Of a stretch of 64,000 nucleotides of DNA, positions 17,520 to 27,943 are shown in pieces. Made by a program: the position numbers and the translations under genes. The first letter of the stretch is position 1. Every line of letters starts with the position of its first letter. The DNA lies in NCBI RefSeq assembly GCF_002272075.1, contig NZ_NPBJ01000023.1, positions 62,001-126,000 of the forward strand. The letters are read 5' to 3'. The stretch comes from Terribacillus saccharophilus. GTDB taxonomy: Bacteria > Bacillota > Bacilli > Bacillales > Amphibacillaceae. Below the pieces are notes generated by a model. It was given only the letters and a program-made list of their open reading frames with translations, did not search any database and was not told the origin of the DNA.

Positions 17520-18515
17520 TCAGTACATAAGATCAATAAAGTCATCTTTCTCGATCTTACCTAGGTAGTGGCTTACGTTCACATCCGCTAGTGCTTTTTG
17601 AATCGACTCGCGCTCATAACGGACACCTTTCAGTTTTTCTTCAAGCTCCCCGACTTCGCCGACTCCGAAGTAATCACCGAAGACACGGATCTGCTCAATA
17701 ATACCGCTTTTCACATCCAGACGGACATCAACATTACCTGAAGGGAATTTATGCGTTTGCTGGATATTGAAGCTCGGCGATTTACCGTAGTTCCACTCCC
17801 ATTTCTGGTATCGTTCTTCACTGATTTTATGGATTGCTTTCCAATCTTCTTCTGTCAGCTTGTAACGCGGTACATCCTTCGTATCTTCTACATCGAAGAT
17901 ATAACGCAGCAGGATTTCCTTGAATTCTTCCATCGGAATTTTGTTATCCATGAATTCTGAGATATTTGCTACACGGCTGCGAATAGATTTGATCCCTTTG
18001 GATTCGATTTTCTCTTTCTTCACCTTCAAAGCTGATACAACGTGTTCGATCTCCGAATCGTACATTAGTGTACCGTGACTGAACATCAAACCACGTGTTG
18101 AGAATTGTGCATTTCCAGAAATCTTGCGTTCACCGACAAGTAAATCATTTCGGCCTTTTAATTCTGCTGGTACACCGAGTTTGTTCAATGCATCCGTAAC
18201 CGGCTTTGTGAATTTGGCGAAATCTTGGAAGCTGTCACCGTCATCTTGTGTGATAAAGCTGAAATTTAAATTCCCCATGTCATGGTATACAGCTCCGCCT
18301 CCGGATAAGCGGCGTACAACCTTGATGCCGTTATCGTCAACGTACTTCGTATTTATTTCTTCAATCGTGTTCTGATTCCGGCCGATGATGATGGATGGTT
18401 CATTGATATAGAAAAGCAAATATGTATCGTCTTTGCCGAAATTTTTCAGGACATACTCCTCGATCGCAAGGTTGATCCTTGGATCTGTAATACCTTCATT
18501 ATCGATAAATCGCAA
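17520..18515 (-). CDS. lplJ: lipoate-protein ligase
   Basis: LplJ activates free lipoate with ATP and attaches it to lipoyl domains of 2-oxoacid dehydrogenases and GcvH. The product shows NEPSIIIGRNQNTIEEIN, RRLSGGGAVYHD (lipoate-binding loop) and the catalytic Lys in ERKISGNAQ. Starting at TTG 18515, which follows a GGGGGT site by eight bases, gives 331 residues, the same as B. subtilis LplJ as I recall. The longer frame to 18536 adds seven residues not found in the family. Confidence 0.95.
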   Translation of the reverse strand: MRFIDNEGITDPRINLAIEEYVLKNFGKDDTYLLFYINEPSIIIGRNQNTIEEINTKYVDDNGIKVVRRLSGGGAVYHDMGNLNFSFITQDDGDSFQDFAKFTKPVTDALNKLGVPAELKGRNDLLVGERKISGNAQFSTRGLMFSHGTLMYDSEIEHVVSALKVKKEKIESKGIKSIRSRVANISEFMDNKIPMEEFKEILLRYIFDVEDTKDVPRYKLTEEDWKAIHKISEERYQKWEWNYGKSPSFNIQQTHKFPSGNVDVRLDVKSGIIEQIRVFGDYFGVGEVGELEEKLKGVRYERESIQKALADVNVSHYLGKIEKDDFIDLMY

Positions 18516-18593
18516 AATAAAGACCCCCAGTGTCAAAAATTGTTTATCCTAGTAATATTCTACCGAATCCTCAGCATGATAGCAATTCAGACA

Positions 18594-18617
18594 AAACGGG
18601 AAGGTTTTACCCTTCCC
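18594..18617 (-). terminator. terminator after yhfI
   Basis: The 7-bp stem GGGAAGG/CCTTCCC with a 6-nt loop is followed on the minus strand by GTTTTG. Confidence 0.7.
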
Positions 18618-19338
18618 ATGTCAGCCCCTCATATGCTAGTTTTACTTGTCCACTGTAGACACTGCTTGCTTCCTCCAGCAGCTGCCTATGTTCTCCAAAA
18701 TGCGGCAGATGACTGAGGAAGAGCTTTTTCACACCAGCCTGCTCCGCAATGCCGCCTACCTGCAGACTATTCATATGACCGGCAGATTCTCCATCCTGAT
18801 GCTGATAAAAATTACAATCGGTTATAAGCAGGTCAGCATCCTTACTGAACTCCGCCCACTCCTCCAAATAACTAGAATCAGCTGTATAAACAATATCGGA
18901 GACACCGTCTGAGATACGCATACCATAGCATGGTACTGGATGCTTCGTTTTCATAAATGTTATGGCAAAAGGCCCTATGCTCAGAATTTCATCCGGCTTG
19001 TAGCCAATCCCATCGGTAAATTTATGAGTCAAGTTCTTAAAGCCTTCCTCATCTTCTTCGTGACCATATATCGGCAGCACGTCTTCTGTACCTTTCAAGC
19101 TGTTCTGCACTTGCCAAACATGTTGCAGGGCGCCAATATCTGCTATGTGATCCGGATGATAGTGACTTACGACCACCGCATCCAGTTCCTTCGGATCAAT
19201 AAAAGCTGGCATCCGCGATAACGCACCGCTTCCGCAATCCAAAAGCAAGGAATATCCGTCCTTCTCCACTAAATAACAAGAGCTGGCACTTTCTCTGCCA
19301 GGATATGCTCCCCAAAATCCTATTACTGTCAATTTCAT
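18607..19338 (-). CDS. yhfI: metallo-beta-lactamase fold hydrolase YhfI
   Basis: The product is 243 residues, cytoplasmic, with the MBL-fold metal motif SHYHPDHIAD at about 59-66, the strand VYTADSSY with its Asp near 155, and the late HLPHFGEH. This is the arylsulfatase/RNase Z-like branch (YhfI). Reaction and substrate are unknown. It follows AAGGAGAGGTG and sits upstream of lplJ with a terminator between, again as in the B. subtilis yhfI-lplJ pair. Confidence 0.82.
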   Translation of the reverse strand: MKLTVIGFWGAYPGRESASSCYLVEKDGYSLLLDCGSGALSRMPAFIDPKELDAVVVSHYHPDHIADIGALQHVWQVQNSLKGTEDVLPIYGHEEDEEGFKNLTHKFTDGIGYKPDEILSIGPFAITFMKTKHPVPCYGMRISDGVSDIVYTADSSYLEEWAEFSKDADLLITDCNFYQHQDGESAGHMNSLQVGGIAEQAGVKKLFLSHLPHFGEHRQLLEEASSVYSGQVKLAYEGLTWEG

Positions 19339-19496
19339 ACTTTGTGCACCTCTCCTTCTAATCTTACCATTACCGAATTTCCATTAGATAAACCTGATTC
19401 CTTTTTCAAGGGTTCTCCAGTCAAGAGCTAGTCTCCTCTTTAAATATGTGACATAATATAACAAAAAGAGAAAAAAACGTATATGGGGGATATGTA

Positions 19497-20054
19497 ATGA
19501 GACCAGAATTGACAAGAAAAACAAAAGCAGATGCTTTTTTGGATTATTATTGGCTGAAAGAAGAACTTGTCCAATTCTGCCGAGATAATGAACTGCCTGT
19601 CTCGGGTTCCAAGATGGAGATTACAGCAAGAATTGAAAGCTTCCTTCTGAATGGTCTCATAGAAAAACCGAAACAAAAACAATCACGCAGAAAGAAGAAA
19701 TCCAAAGAACCGCTCAGCCGTTCTACCATCATTACGGAAGGCCATCGATGCAGCCAGGACGTAAGAACATTCTTTAAGCAGGAAATCGGAGAGCATTTTC
19801 ATTTCTCGACTTATATACAAAACTACTTCCGTGCAAACATCGGCAAAACATACGAAGATGCCATCAATGCTTGGCATGAAGAAGAAACCCGCAAGCAGGA
19901 TCCTGGTTACCAGAAAGATATTGCCCCTCAGTTCGAGTATAACCGATTCATCCGTGAGTTTTTCTCTAAACCTGTAAACAAAGGAAAGACGCGCAGTCAA
20001 GCTATCGAGGCTTGGAACAAGAAAAAAAGCAAGCCGTATTCCCATAGTTCCTGA
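19497..20054 (+). CDS. SAP-domain protein with DUF6434-like C-terminal region
   Basis: The product is 185 residues and basic. Residues about 8-55 resemble a SAP helix-extension-helix motif (KEELVQFCRDNELPVSGSK...ITARIESF), which usually binds DNA or RNA. A lysine/arginine linker (RRKKKSK) follows, then a conserved region with HRCSQDVRTFFKQEIGEHFHF and NIGKTYEDAINAWHEEE, which I relate to DUF6434. The related segment YNRFIREFF...KGKTRSQAIEAWNKKK repeats its second half. The function is unknown; nucleic-acid binding is inferred. Confidence 0.68.
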   Translation: MRPELTRKTKADAFLDYYWLKEELVQFCRDNELPVSGSKMEITARIESFLLNGLIEKPKQKQSRRKKKSKEPLSRSTIITEGHRCSQDVRTFFKQEIGEHFHFSTYIQNYFRANIGKTYEDAINAWHEEETRKQDPGYQKDIAPQFEYNRFIREFFSKPVNKGKTRSQAIEAWNKKKSKPYSHSS

Positions 20055-20148
20055 CAGCTACAAAAATGATAATTGCTTACATATACAGGAACTTTCCGAC
20101 AGATACCAAATAAGCTGTCGAGATCAAAAATAATAAATAACAAGTTAC

Positions 20149-20182
20149 AAAAAAAAGCTTCTCCCTTAGGAGAAGCTTTTTT
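20149..20182. terminator. bidirectional terminator between SAP gene and hemY
   Basis: The 10-bp stem AAGCTTCTCC/GGAGAAGCTT with a 4-nt loop has poly-A before and poly-T after. The loop contains the hemY stop codon. Confidence 0.88.
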
Positions 20183-21587
20183 CACGCAAGTAAGCAAGTA
20201 CGTTTTGAACGGCTTGTTCACCACTATCGATACAATCCGGAATACCAATCCCATCGTATGAACCACCCGCAAGGAATACACCTGGAAGGTTGATGGCCAT
20301 ATTGGCGCGCACATTAGCGACACGCTGCAGATGGCCGACAACGTATTGCGGCATCGCTTTTTTCCAGCGGCTAACCACTGAAAATAGCGGCTTGCTTTTT
20401 ATTTTCATGATTTTATTCAAATCTTTTAAAGCGATCCGGACGATTTCCTCATCGGATAAATCCACTATACCGCTATCGTCAGGTCTTCCGACGTAGCAGC
20501 GGAGCATGACTTTGCCTTCTGGTGTCGTGCCTTCCCACTTTTTATGTGTCCATGTACATGCTGTAATTCGATATTTACTGTTGCGGGAGATCACAAAGCC
20601 TGTACCATCGATATCCTTCTTGATAGCAGAAGCATCGAATGTCATCGCAACCGTAGCAACAGATGTCGCCTTCATCTCTTTAAGCTGTTCCATGAAATCA
20701 TATTGGCTCAGCATACGCTGAACCGCAAAGAAAGGTGAAGCAAGCACTGCAGCGTCGGCTCGGAATACCTCTCCGTTACCGAGCAGCAAGTGATAATGGT
20801 CTTCTTTGCGTTCGATATGATCCACACTTGTTTCCAAGTGGACAGTGCCTGGATCAAGCTTTGCTTCCAGACCATCTACCAATGATTGCAATCCGTTCCT
20901 CAATGAAAGGAATGCACCTGGAGGCTTCACATCTTTCTTCTGTTTCGATGGCTTCGGCATCGTCGCCTGCAGTCCTTTAATCACACTTCCATACTGCTGT
21001 TCTACTTCATAGAACTTTGGATACGTGGCCATCAGACTTAACTCATCGATTTCACCTGCATATACACCTGATAGAAGCGGCTCAAGCACATTCTCTACCA
21101 GTTCATCGCCGAAGCGACGGCGGAAGAATAATCCCATAGATTGATCCTGAGCTTCTTTTCCTTTCGGCAGCATCGGTTCAACACTGATACGCGCTTTCGC
21201 CTTAGTAGAAAGCAGACGAGACTGATAAAACGGCTTTAATTCTGTCGGCACACCCATAAAGGCTCGTTTCGGCATTTTATGTAGCTTCTTGCCAGCTAGG
21301 ATATAGGATTGTCCTGTATTGTTCCGGACAAGATCCTTTTCCATGCCGATGTCATGAATCAGACGAGATGCTGATTCCTTACGCGCTAAAAAGGAATCAG
21401 GACCGCGTTCAATCAAGAATCCATCTTTTTTCAGGGTGTCAATCTTTCCACCAAGATGGCTGGAGGCCTCAAACAACTTTACTTCATAATCCAGACGATA
21501 GGCGCGAATCTGCTTCTGAAGGTAATAAGCAGTCGTCAGACCGGCAATACCGCCCCCGACGATTGCAATCTGTTTCTTCTCAGCCAT
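20166..21587 (-). CDS. hemY: coproporphyrinogen III oxidase (HemY/CgoX)
   Basis: The product is 473 residues, an FAD enzyme that in Firmicutes oxidises coproporphyrinogen III to coproporphyrin III in the coproporphyrin-dependent heme pathway. The Rossmann motif is [17 protein letters not shown] at the N terminus; near the C terminus [19 protein letters not shown] binds FAD. The ATG at 21587 overlaps the hemH stop by 8 bp, so translation is coupled. It is the last gene of hemE-hemH-hemY and ends at a terminator. Confidence 0.95.
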   Translation of the reverse strand: MAEKKQIAIVGGGIAGLTTAYYLQKQIRAYRLDYEVKLFEASSHLGGKIDTLKKDGFLIERGPDSFLARKESASRLIHDIGMEKDLVRNNTGQSYILAGKKLHKMPKRAFMGVPTELKPFYQSRLLSTKAKARISVEPMLPKGKEAQDQSMGLFFRRRFGDELVENVLEPLLSGVYAGEIDELSLMATYPKFYEVEQQYGSVIKGLQATMPKPSKQKKDVKPPGAFLSLRNGLQSLVDGLEAKLDPGTVHLETSVDHIERKEDHYHLLLGNGEVFRADAAVLASPFFAVQRMLSQYDFMEQLKEMKATSVATVAMTFDASAIKKDIDGTGFVISRNSKYRITACTWTHKKWEGTTPEGKVMLRCYVGRPDDSGIVDLSDEEIVRIALKDLNKIMKIKSKPLFSVVSRWKKAMPQYVVGHLQRVANVRANMAINLPGVFLAGGSYDGIGIPDCIDSGEQAVQNVLAYLREKSFS

Positions 21588-22527
21588 GACGCTCAACTCG
21601 CGCTTGCTGCTCCAATACCACCTTCGCCAATGTATCAATGAACTGCTGGTCCGTGTTCGGCATTGCCGGACGATAGTATTTTGCGCCTAATTCGTCACAA
21701 ACAACCTTACATTCATAGTCATTATCATAAAGTACTTCCAAGTGGTCCGCAATGAAGCCGACTGGTGCATAAACGAAAGAACGATAGCCTTTTTTCTCGT
21801 AAAGCTCACGAGTAAGATCTTGTACATCCGGTCCAAGCCATGGATCTGGTGTATTACCTTCACTCTGCCAGCCAAGCTCCACATTCTTGATGCCTGTCTG
21901 TTCTTGGATCAAATCTGCTGTACGTTTCAGTTGATCTGGGTATGGATCTCCATTTTGAAGGATTTTCTCCGGAAGACTATGCGCAGATACGATCAGCGCT
22001 GCTTTATCACGCTCTTCCTTGTCCATGCCAGCGAAGATTTCAGAAATATTATCTGACCAATATTTGATGAAACCTGGTTCGTCGTACCAGCTTTCTACAG
22101 ACGTAATTTGAAGATTTCCAGCTTCTGCAGCGGCTTTATGCGCACGCTCGTTGTAGGATTTTACACTGAATGTGCTGTAATGCGGTGCCAATACAAGTGA
22201 GATAGCTTCTGTAATACCGTCTTTTGCCATTTCAGCAACACCGTCTTCAATGGAAGGCTCAATATGCTTTAGGCCAAGATAAGCTTTGAATTCGATAGCA
22301 TCCTGAGAGCTATTTAAAGCTGCTTCAATTGCATCAGCTTGTTCCTTCGTAATGCGTGCAAGCGGAGAAATACCGCCGATTGCTTTATATCGGCCAGTTA
22401 AATCCTCCAGCATTTCCGGTGTAGGCTTACGTCCATGCCGGATATCAGTATAATAACGTTCAATGTCTTCTTCTTTATAAGGCGTGCCGTACGCCATAAC
22501 TAGTAAACCAACCTTTTTCTTTGTCAT
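21580..22527 (-). CDS. hemH: coproporphyrin III ferrochelatase (HemH/CpfC)
   Basis: The product is 315 residues and inserts ferrous iron into the porphyrin, in this pathway coproporphyrin III. It has the N-terminal [20 protein letters not shown] region, the SPLARIT loop, the catalytic His in [11 protein letters not shown] near residue 183, and Glu in [13 protein letters not shown]. The ATG follows GAGGTG by six bases. It sits 15 bp downstream of hemE and overlaps hemY. Confidence 0.96.
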   Translation of the reverse strand: MTKKKVGLLVMAYGTPYKEEDIERYYTDIRHGRKPTPEMLEDLTGRYKAIGGISPLARITKEQADAIEAALNSSQDAIEFKAYLGLKHIEPSIEDGVAEMAKDGITEAISLVLAPHYSTFSVKSYNERAHKAAAEAGNLQITSVESWYDEPGFIKYWSDNISEIFAGMDKEERDKAALIVSAHSLPEKILQNGDPYPDQLKRTADLIQEQTGIKNVELGWQSEGNTPDPWLGPDVQDLTRELYEKKGYRSFVYAPVGFIADHLEVLYDNDYECKVVCDELGAKYYRPAMPNTDQQFIDTLAKVVLEQQARVERHG

Positions 22528-22542
22528 GTCTTACACCTCGGG

Positions 22543-23592
22543 TTATAAAATTGAGTTTTGTTTAGCGGAATACGAATGGATGAAGGCAGTCAGCTTCTTC
22601 AGCACACTTGGGCTTATTTCCGGCGTTACACCGTGGCCAAGGTTAAACACATGCGGTCCAGCTTCCCGGCCTTGATCCAGAATCGATTTAGCCCTCTCTT
22701 CCAGCACACTCCAATCACTTGTAAGGAATGCTGGGTCAAGATTGCCTTGAAGCGTCTTTGTAATACCCTTATCTCTTGCTTCCTTAATGGAAAGTCTCCA
22801 GTCAAGTCCGATGACATCCACCGGCAGATCATTCCATTCCATGATCAGATGACTTGCTCCTACACCGAATAGGATAAGCGGAACATTTGTTTCACGCAGT
22901 TCGTTGAATATACGCTCCATTGTCGGTTTGATGTACATACGGTAATCCGCTGCATTCAAAGCCCCTACCCATGAATCGAAAATCTGAATAGCTGATGCTC
23001 CGGCTGCCACTTGCGCTTTCGCATAAGTGATAGATACTTCTGCAAGCTTATCCATCAATGCGAACCATGCAGCAGGATCACTATACATAAGTGACTTTGT
23101 CTTATGATAGTTTCTGGATGGTCCGCCTTCAATCATGTAGCTAGCCAATGTAAACGGTGCACCAGAAAAACCAATCAACGGTATTTCCAGCTGTTCCTCT
23201 GTCAGGAGCTTGATCGTGTCCAGAATGTATGGAACGTCACGCTTTGGATCTAGGGTGCCAAGCTTCTCCACATCCTGAATGCTGCGGATAGGGTTGGCGA
23301 TCACCGGACCGATTCCTGACTTGATATCAACATCCACGCCAATGCCTGGCAGTGGTGTCATGATATCTTTATATAAAATTGCTGCATCGACATTATACTG
23401 TTCGACCGGAAGTCTTGTCACATAGGCCGCAAGCTCAGGCTGATGGGTAATTTCAAACAGAGAATATTTCTCTTTGAGTTCGCGGTATTCTTTTTGCGAT
23501 CTCCCTGCTTGGCGCATATACCACACCGGCGTGTAATCCGTTGCTTCCCCACGAAATGCACGCAGTATTGTATCGTTTTTGATGTTAGGCAT
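22543..23592 (-). CDS. hemE: uroporphyrinogen decarboxylase
   Basis: HemE converts uroporphyrinogen III to coproporphyrinogen III. The product is 349 residues and contains the signature [16 protein letters not shown], the catalytic Asp region, and FGVGASHLI and NLGHGVTPE motifs. The ATG at 23592 follows AAGGAG by seven bases; the frame extends eight residues further upstream but without a better site. It is the first gene of the hemEHY operon. No strong promoter or terminator is obvious in the 123 bp separating it from the upstream pbpF homologue. Confidence 0.96.
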   Translation of the reverse strand: MPNIKNDTILRAFRGEATDYTPVWYMRQAGRSQKEYRELKEKYSLFEITHQPELAAYVTRLPVEQYNVDAAILYKDIMTPLPGIGVDVDIKSGIGPVIANPIRSIQDVEKLGTLDPKRDVPYILDTIKLLTEEQLEIPLIGFSGAPFTLASYMIEGGPSRNYHKTKSLMYSDPAAWFALMDKLAEVSITYAKAQVAAGASAIQIFDSWVGALNAADYRMYIKPTMERIFNELRETNVPLILFGVGASHLIMEWNDLPVDVIGLDWRLSIKEARDKGITKTLQGNLDPAFLTSDWSVLEERAKSILDQGREAGPHVFNLGHGVTPEISPSVLKKLTAFIHSYSAKQNSIL

Positions 23593-23715
23593 AATCGTTC
23601 TCCTTCGTCTCCTCATTATCCGTTCCCACTATACGAAATTTCATGAGTATTTGTATAGCATTTGACTCATAAAAACCCCATTTTTTGATGAATTGTGTCA
23701 GAGTCGTGAAAATCG

Positions 23716-25899
23716 TCAGAATCCGAATCCGGATAGGACGGTATGGTTGGATTCAGCGCCGCTTTCATCTGTCAGCGGATTGAATGGAACTACATAATAA
23801 GTGGCGTCTTTCAGCGGATTAACTTTATCCACTGTAAAGGATCCTTTCCCTTGCACTTCCCCGATTTTCTCTGCACCATCGTTTGTTTCTTTGTAAATAT
23901 GATAGATGATTCGCTTGTCATCACTTGCTGTCCAAGTCAAATCAGCATTAACGATCCGAAGGCCACCGAATCCATATGAGATAGAAGCATCCGTAATTGT
24001 CGGCAATTCAACTGGTCCACCAATATCTTCTGCATTTTCCGGCTTCTCGAAGCTCGTCGACATGGTCCGATATTGGGAAACTTGCCGCAAAATTGATTTC
24101 GTGAGGGCAGTAGGCATTGAACTGCCGCTCTCCAGATAGTTTTCATCGTTCGTTTTGTCATAACCCATCCAGCTAACTGCGACATATTCTGGTGTGTATC
24201 CAGCGAACCAGGCATCCTTATCTGCATCATCTACAGTCGGATGCTGTGTCGTTCCTGTCTTTCCAGCCAGTGCTCCATAGTAGGTACCAGCAGTTCCGGT
24301 ACCGCCAGTAATGACTCCTTGCAGCATGCGTGTCATATCCCAGGCAGTCTGTTCCGAGAATACGTCTTCTGTTTGCGGTTCTGCTTTGAAGGCAGCTTCC
24401 CCGTTTCGGTCATAAATTGCGTTGATGGACTGAGATTCGATCCACTGTCCTTCATGGGCAAAGGTTCGGAAGCCTTCCGCGATTTGCAGCGGTGTCAACC
24501 CTTCCTTCAAGCCGCCAAGGGCAATCGACAGACCTTTGTCGTCCGGCAATTCGATATGCATTTTCTCTAAATACGATTTGCTTGTTTTGATGCCGATTTG
24601 ATCAAGCAGCCAAACAGCTGTCGTATTCTTCGATTCCTGCACGGCCTCATACATCGTGATATCGCCCTCATACTGATCGTTGTGGTTAGATACAGTGTAC
24701 TTTCCATCGTTATATGTCTTTTTCTCATCCGGCAGCTCACTATACGCATTGTAATCCCCACTATCCAATGCTGGCCCATAGACCGCGAGCGGCTTCATGA
24801 CCGATCCCGGCTGTCTCTGCACTGTCACACGGTTTATGTCCCCGTATTGGAATTCACGCGCCCCGACAGCTGCTACGATCTTACCGGAATTCTGGTCAAG
24901 CATGACAAAGGCACCTTCAATGCTATCTGTCGAGCCATCGAAATACGTATCTTCCTGCATCGTATTGTAAGCTGTGCGCTGGATATCTTCATCCACATTC
25001 ACCACAATCCGGTAACCGCCTGTACGCAGATTTTCCAAAGATAAATCATATTTCTCCTGTGCTTCTTCTGCTACCAAATCGATATAGCTTTCAATCCAAG
25101 GACGCTCTTGCTCCTCTTCCGGTTGAGTCACACCAAGTTCCTCCGCTTGAGCAGCTTCCTTCTCTTCGGCTGTGATATAGCCTTGCTCCTCCATTTCATC
25201 CAGCACGAGATTACGTCTTTCTTTCGCCAGATCTGGATTATTATTCGGCGAGTACGTATTCGGTGCTTTTGACAGTGCCGCAAGCATTGCACTTTCCGAA
25301 AGAGTCAGATCGCTCGCACTCTTATTGAAGTAATAATTAGCAGCGGACTCAATTCCATAAAGACCGTGCGCAAAATAAATTTCATTCAGATAATATTCGA
25401 GGATCTGCTTCTTCGTGTACTGTTTCTCCAAGTAAATAGCAGCCATCGCTTCCTTCGCTTTCCGGGTGAAGGTCTTATCATTTTTGAAAAAGAGATTTTT
25501 GGCGGTCTGCTGTGTAATCGTACTTCCGCCCTCCACTTTACTCATCGCCAGAATATCACGGTATAAAGCTCGTGCTGTCGCCCTAAGATCGATACCATGG
25601 TGCTTATAGAACCGAGCGTCTTCTATGGAAACAAAAGCGTTTTTCACATGTTCGGAAATCTCATCGAATTTGACAGGTTCCCGGTTTTCTTCATAGAATT
25701 CCGCAATTACTTCTCCATCTTGATTCTCGACTGTTGAAGCAGCCTTCAATGTCAAATCATCTTTATCAATTACGAGTCTTCCCCCGAAAAATAACAGGAT
25801 ATAGACAGCGGTTATGCCCGCCAATATGATACCAGTCCCGAGGAGATATAGAGTCTTCCTGCGCATCCTTTTATGCTGCTTAAGTTCTGATCGTTTCAT
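23716..25899 (-). CDS. pbpF: class A penicillin-binding protein (PBP1F-like)
   Basis: This bifunctional peptidoglycan synthase has 727 residues: a cytoplasmic basic start, one transmembrane segment (about 17-39), a GT51 transglycosylase with catalytic Glu93 in EDARFYKHHG, and a transpeptidase with Ser366-x-x-Lys369 (PGSVMKP), SKN at 423-425 and KTG at 547-549. The C terminus (about 650-727) looks like a fibronectin-type-III domain. The location between hemE and the hmoB homologue matches B. subtilis pbpF, which is known there for a sporulation-associated role. Confidence 0.92.
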   Translation of the reverse strand: MKRSELKQHKRMRRKTLYLLGTGIILAGITAVYILLFFGGRLVIDKDDLTLKAASTVENQDGEVIAEFYEENREPVKFDEISEHVKNAFVSIEDARFYKHHGIDLRATARALYRDILAMSKVEGGSTITQQTAKNLFFKNDKTFTRKAKEAMAAIYLEKQYTKKQILEYYLNEIYFAHGLYGIESAANYYFNKSASDLTLSESAMLAALSKAPNTYSPNNNPDLAKERRNLVLDEMEEQGYITAEEKEAAQAEELGVTQPEEEQERPWIESYIDLVAEEAQEKYDLSLENLRTGGYRIVVNVDEDIQRTAYNTMQEDTYFDGSTDSIEGAFVMLDQNSGKIVAAVGAREFQYGDINRVTVQRQPGSVMKPLAVYGPALDSGDYNAYSELPDEKKTYNDGKYTVSNHNDQYEGDITMYEAVQESKNTTAVWLLDQIGIKTSKSYLEKMHIELPDDKGLSIALGGLKEGLTPLQIAEGFRTFAHEGQWIESQSINAIYDRNGEAAFKAEPQTEDVFSEQTAWDMTRMLQGVITGGTGTAGTYYGALAGKTGTTQHPTVDDADKDAWFAGYTPEYVAVSWMGYDKTNDENYLESGSSMPTALTKSILRQVSQYRTMSTSFEKPENAEDIGGPVELPTITDASISYGFGGLRIVNADLTWTASDDKRIIYHIYKETNDGAEKIGEVQGKGSFTVDKVNPLKDATYYVVPFNPLTDESGAESNHTVLSGFGF

Positions 25900-26066
25900 A
25901 ACGTTTCTTTCACCTCTTACGAATCCCCCATGTTCATTCTATAACCTTTATTATACGACAAAAAATGCCATTTACCCATCTTTCTATCGATTGGAGTCCT
26001 AGCTTGCATTACACTATGCGTAATTGCTACACTGACTGTAACATACTGCCAGGAGGTTGAATACAA

Positions 26067-26561
26067 ATGACCGCACACTTCACCAGTGGTACGACTGAAT
26101 TCCTTCGCCAGCTGAAGGCAAAAGAACAAGCAAAAATCTGGGTGTTCGAAGGGGCCGAGGGCGCTCTGGCTTATACAGAGGAACCAGATGCAGCAAACTT
26201 TACAACACCTCGTACATATGAACGTGTAACGGGTACTGGCGACCTTCCTGATGAAGGTTATATCGCAATTAATAACATTCCCGTTACAGACGAAGGTCGC
26301 CCAATATTTGAAGATGTATTCAAACGTCGAGCAGGAAAAATCGATCAAACACCCGGTTTTAAAGCCCTCCGCGTGCTTCGTCCTAAATCTGGCAACACAT
26401 ATCTTGTGCTGACAGCATGGGAATCCAAGTCGCATTTCGAGGATTGGAAAAAATCAGAAGCATTTCAGCATGCTCATAAAAAAGATTCCAATCAGCCGAA
26501 AAAAACACCATTCAGCGCTGGACCAGCATATGTCACCACGTATCATATCGATAACGAATAA
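26067..26561 (+). CDS. hmoB: heme-degrading monooxygenase HmoB (YhgC)
   Basis: The product is 164 residues with a C-terminal antibiotic biosynthesis monooxygenase (ABM/IsdG-like) domain at about 65-160. Recognisable are the Asn in INNIPV, the FEDVFKRRAG segment, FKALRVLRPK and TAWESKSHFEDWKKSEAFQHAH, which holds the conserved heme-binding His. It matches HmoB of B. subtilis (166 residues), which opens heme to a bilin-type product. The ATG follows CAGGAGG. It is divergent from pbpF and near the heme genes, so synthesis and turnover of heme are encoded together. Confidence 0.9.
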   Translation: MTAHFTSGTTEFLRQLKAKEQAKIWVFEGAEGALAYTEEPDAANFTTPRTYERVTGTGDLPDEGYIAINNIPVTDEGRPIFEDVFKRRAGKIDQTPGFKALRVLRPKSGNTYLVLTAWESKSHFEDWKKSEAFQHAHKKDSNQPKKTPFSAGPAYVTTYHIDNE

Positions 26562-26563
26562 AG

Positions 26564-26598
26564 AAAAGGGCCTGTCCGATTCACGGACAGGCCCTTTT
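26564..26598. terminator. bidirectional terminator between hmoB and PAP2 gene
   Basis: A 15-bp perfect stem AAAAGGGCCTGTCCG/CGGACAGGCCCTTTT with a 5-nt loop. Confidence 0.92.
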
Positions 26599-26606
26599 CT
26601 GCCTAA

Positions 26607-27263
26607 TCAGTAGGCGCGCACCTTTTCTCTTTTCCCTAGCTTATACTGCAGCCATTTATATAACAAAATCCAAATGACAAGAAAGATCAGCCCATAAGCA
26701 AAGCCAGCCAGCACATCAGTCAAATAGTGGACCCTGAGAACATAGCGACTAAACCCAACCAGCAGGACAATAAGTATCGCCAAGGATGCAGCAATATACC
26801 GCTTACTGCCTTTGAGATAATGCCAAAGGAAATAAAGGATGATGCCATATGTAATAAAGGACACCATCGAATGACCCGATGGGAAGCTGAATCCCTCGCC
26901 ATCCACTAATGCCAGAATGGTCGGACGTTCCCTTTCTACCAATTGTTTAATGAAAAAATTGAACTGATAACCTAGGGCTGTAGCAGTAAATACAATACCT
27001 GCTCCAATTAAATCTCGTTTCCCTGCTGCCAAGTATAAACCAAATAAAAATGCAAGCACACTTAGAACAATGCTCGAACCCAGCTCGGTAATCCAACGGA
27101 ATACATCATACCAAAATGTCTCCTGCAAGGATTCCGCAAAAGGAGCTGTCCATTGATCCAGCAGCGGATCTGTGTGCAGTCTGACGTCAATTGTAAATAT
27201 AGTTGCTACGATAATTGCAATCGTAAATAGCACTATATATCTTTTTCTATGCGGGAGTTCCAT
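26607..27263 (-). CDS. PAP2 family phosphatase, membrane-bound
   Basis: The product is 218 residues with six hydrophobic segments. The three PAP2 motifs are present: KQLVERERP (C1, about 104-112), FSFPSGHSMVSF (C2, about 128-139) and SRYVLRVHYLTDVLAGF (C3, about 171-187). Such enzymes dephosphorylate lipid phosphates such as undecaprenyl pyrophosphate or phosphatidylglycerol phosphate; the substrate here cannot be decided from sequence. The ATG follows AGAGGTG. Confidence 0.88.
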   Translation of the reverse strand: MELPHRKRYIVLFTIAIIVATIFTIDVRLHTDPLLDQWTAPFAESLQETFWYDVFRWITELGSSIVLSVLAFLFGLYLAAGKRDLIGAGIVFTATALGYQFNFFIKQLVERERPTILALVDGEGFSFPSGHSMVSFITYGIILYFLWHYLKGSKRYIAASLAILIVLLVGFSRYVLRVHYLTDVLAGFAYGLIFLVIWILLYKWLQYKLGKREKVRAY

Positions 27264-27360
27264 CTTTTCACCTCTAATTGATTGTACTATGGCACTTGTT
27301 TAGAAAACAAACACCTGGGGAATATACATTACAGATAGCCAATTAGAAAGGATGATAAAC

Positions 27361-27819
27361 ATGGCAGACAATGTTAGAAAAATCAAAGACGATTCTCAAT
27401 TACAGGAATTGATTGATGGCTTGAACGTAGACTTGGCAAATGAATATGCCGCTTCCATCATGTATACAACATACAGCTCCGCTGTTTCAGGTCTATATCG
27501 TGCGTATCTAAAACCATTTTTCGAGGATGAAATTACGGACGAAATCGGACATGCAAAATATTTGGCAGATAAGATTGTAACACTCGGCGGCGTACCAACT
27601 ACTGTTCCAGCTGAAGTACCGTATCACACTGATGTAAAGAAAATGCTAACGGCAGCACGAGATGCGGAACAGGATACGATTGACCGTTATGAAAAACGCA
27701 GAAAGCAGGCTGAAGATCTTAACTTGACAGAGCTTGCAACTAAGCTGGAAGATTTAATTTCGGATGAGACAAATCACCGTGACGAACTCAACCGTCTTTT
27801 GAGTGACTCTCGCCTATAA
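27361..27819 (+). CDS. ferritin-like domain protein (bacterioferritin-like)
   Basis: The product is 152 residues, predicted four-helix bundle. Helix 1 has DLANEYAASIMY, helix 2 DEITDEIGHAKYLADKI, and helix 4 ISDETNHRDELNRL, giving Glu and ExxH pairs as used for a di-iron site. It therefore belongs to the ferritin-like superfamily, but whether it stores iron or acts otherwise is unknown. The start at 27361 is preferred because AAAGGATG lies seven bases upstream; the ATG nine bases earlier would touch that site. A terminator follows directly. Confidence 0.75.
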   Translation: MADNVRKIKDDSQLQELIDGLNVDLANEYAASIMYTTYSSAVSGLYRAYLKPFFEDEITDEIGHAKYLADKIVTLGGVPTTVPAEVPYHTDVKKMLTAARDAEQDTIDRYEKRRKQAEDLNLTELATKLEDLISDETNHRDELNRLLSDSRL

Positions 27820-27824
27820 TTATT

Positions 27825-27856
27825 AAACCCATAACCTAATGGTTATGGGTTTTTCT
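27825..27856 (+). terminator. terminator after ferritin-like gene
   Basis: The stem AAACCCATAACC/GGTTATGGGTTT with loop TAAT is followed by TTTTC. Confidence 0.9.
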
Positions 27857-27943
27857 ATATATTTTTCTGAATAAACCAATAATTATTAACAAGAAATATG
27901 CTATACTGGTCTTATTTCATATTAATAAGGAGGCTGGTGCAGT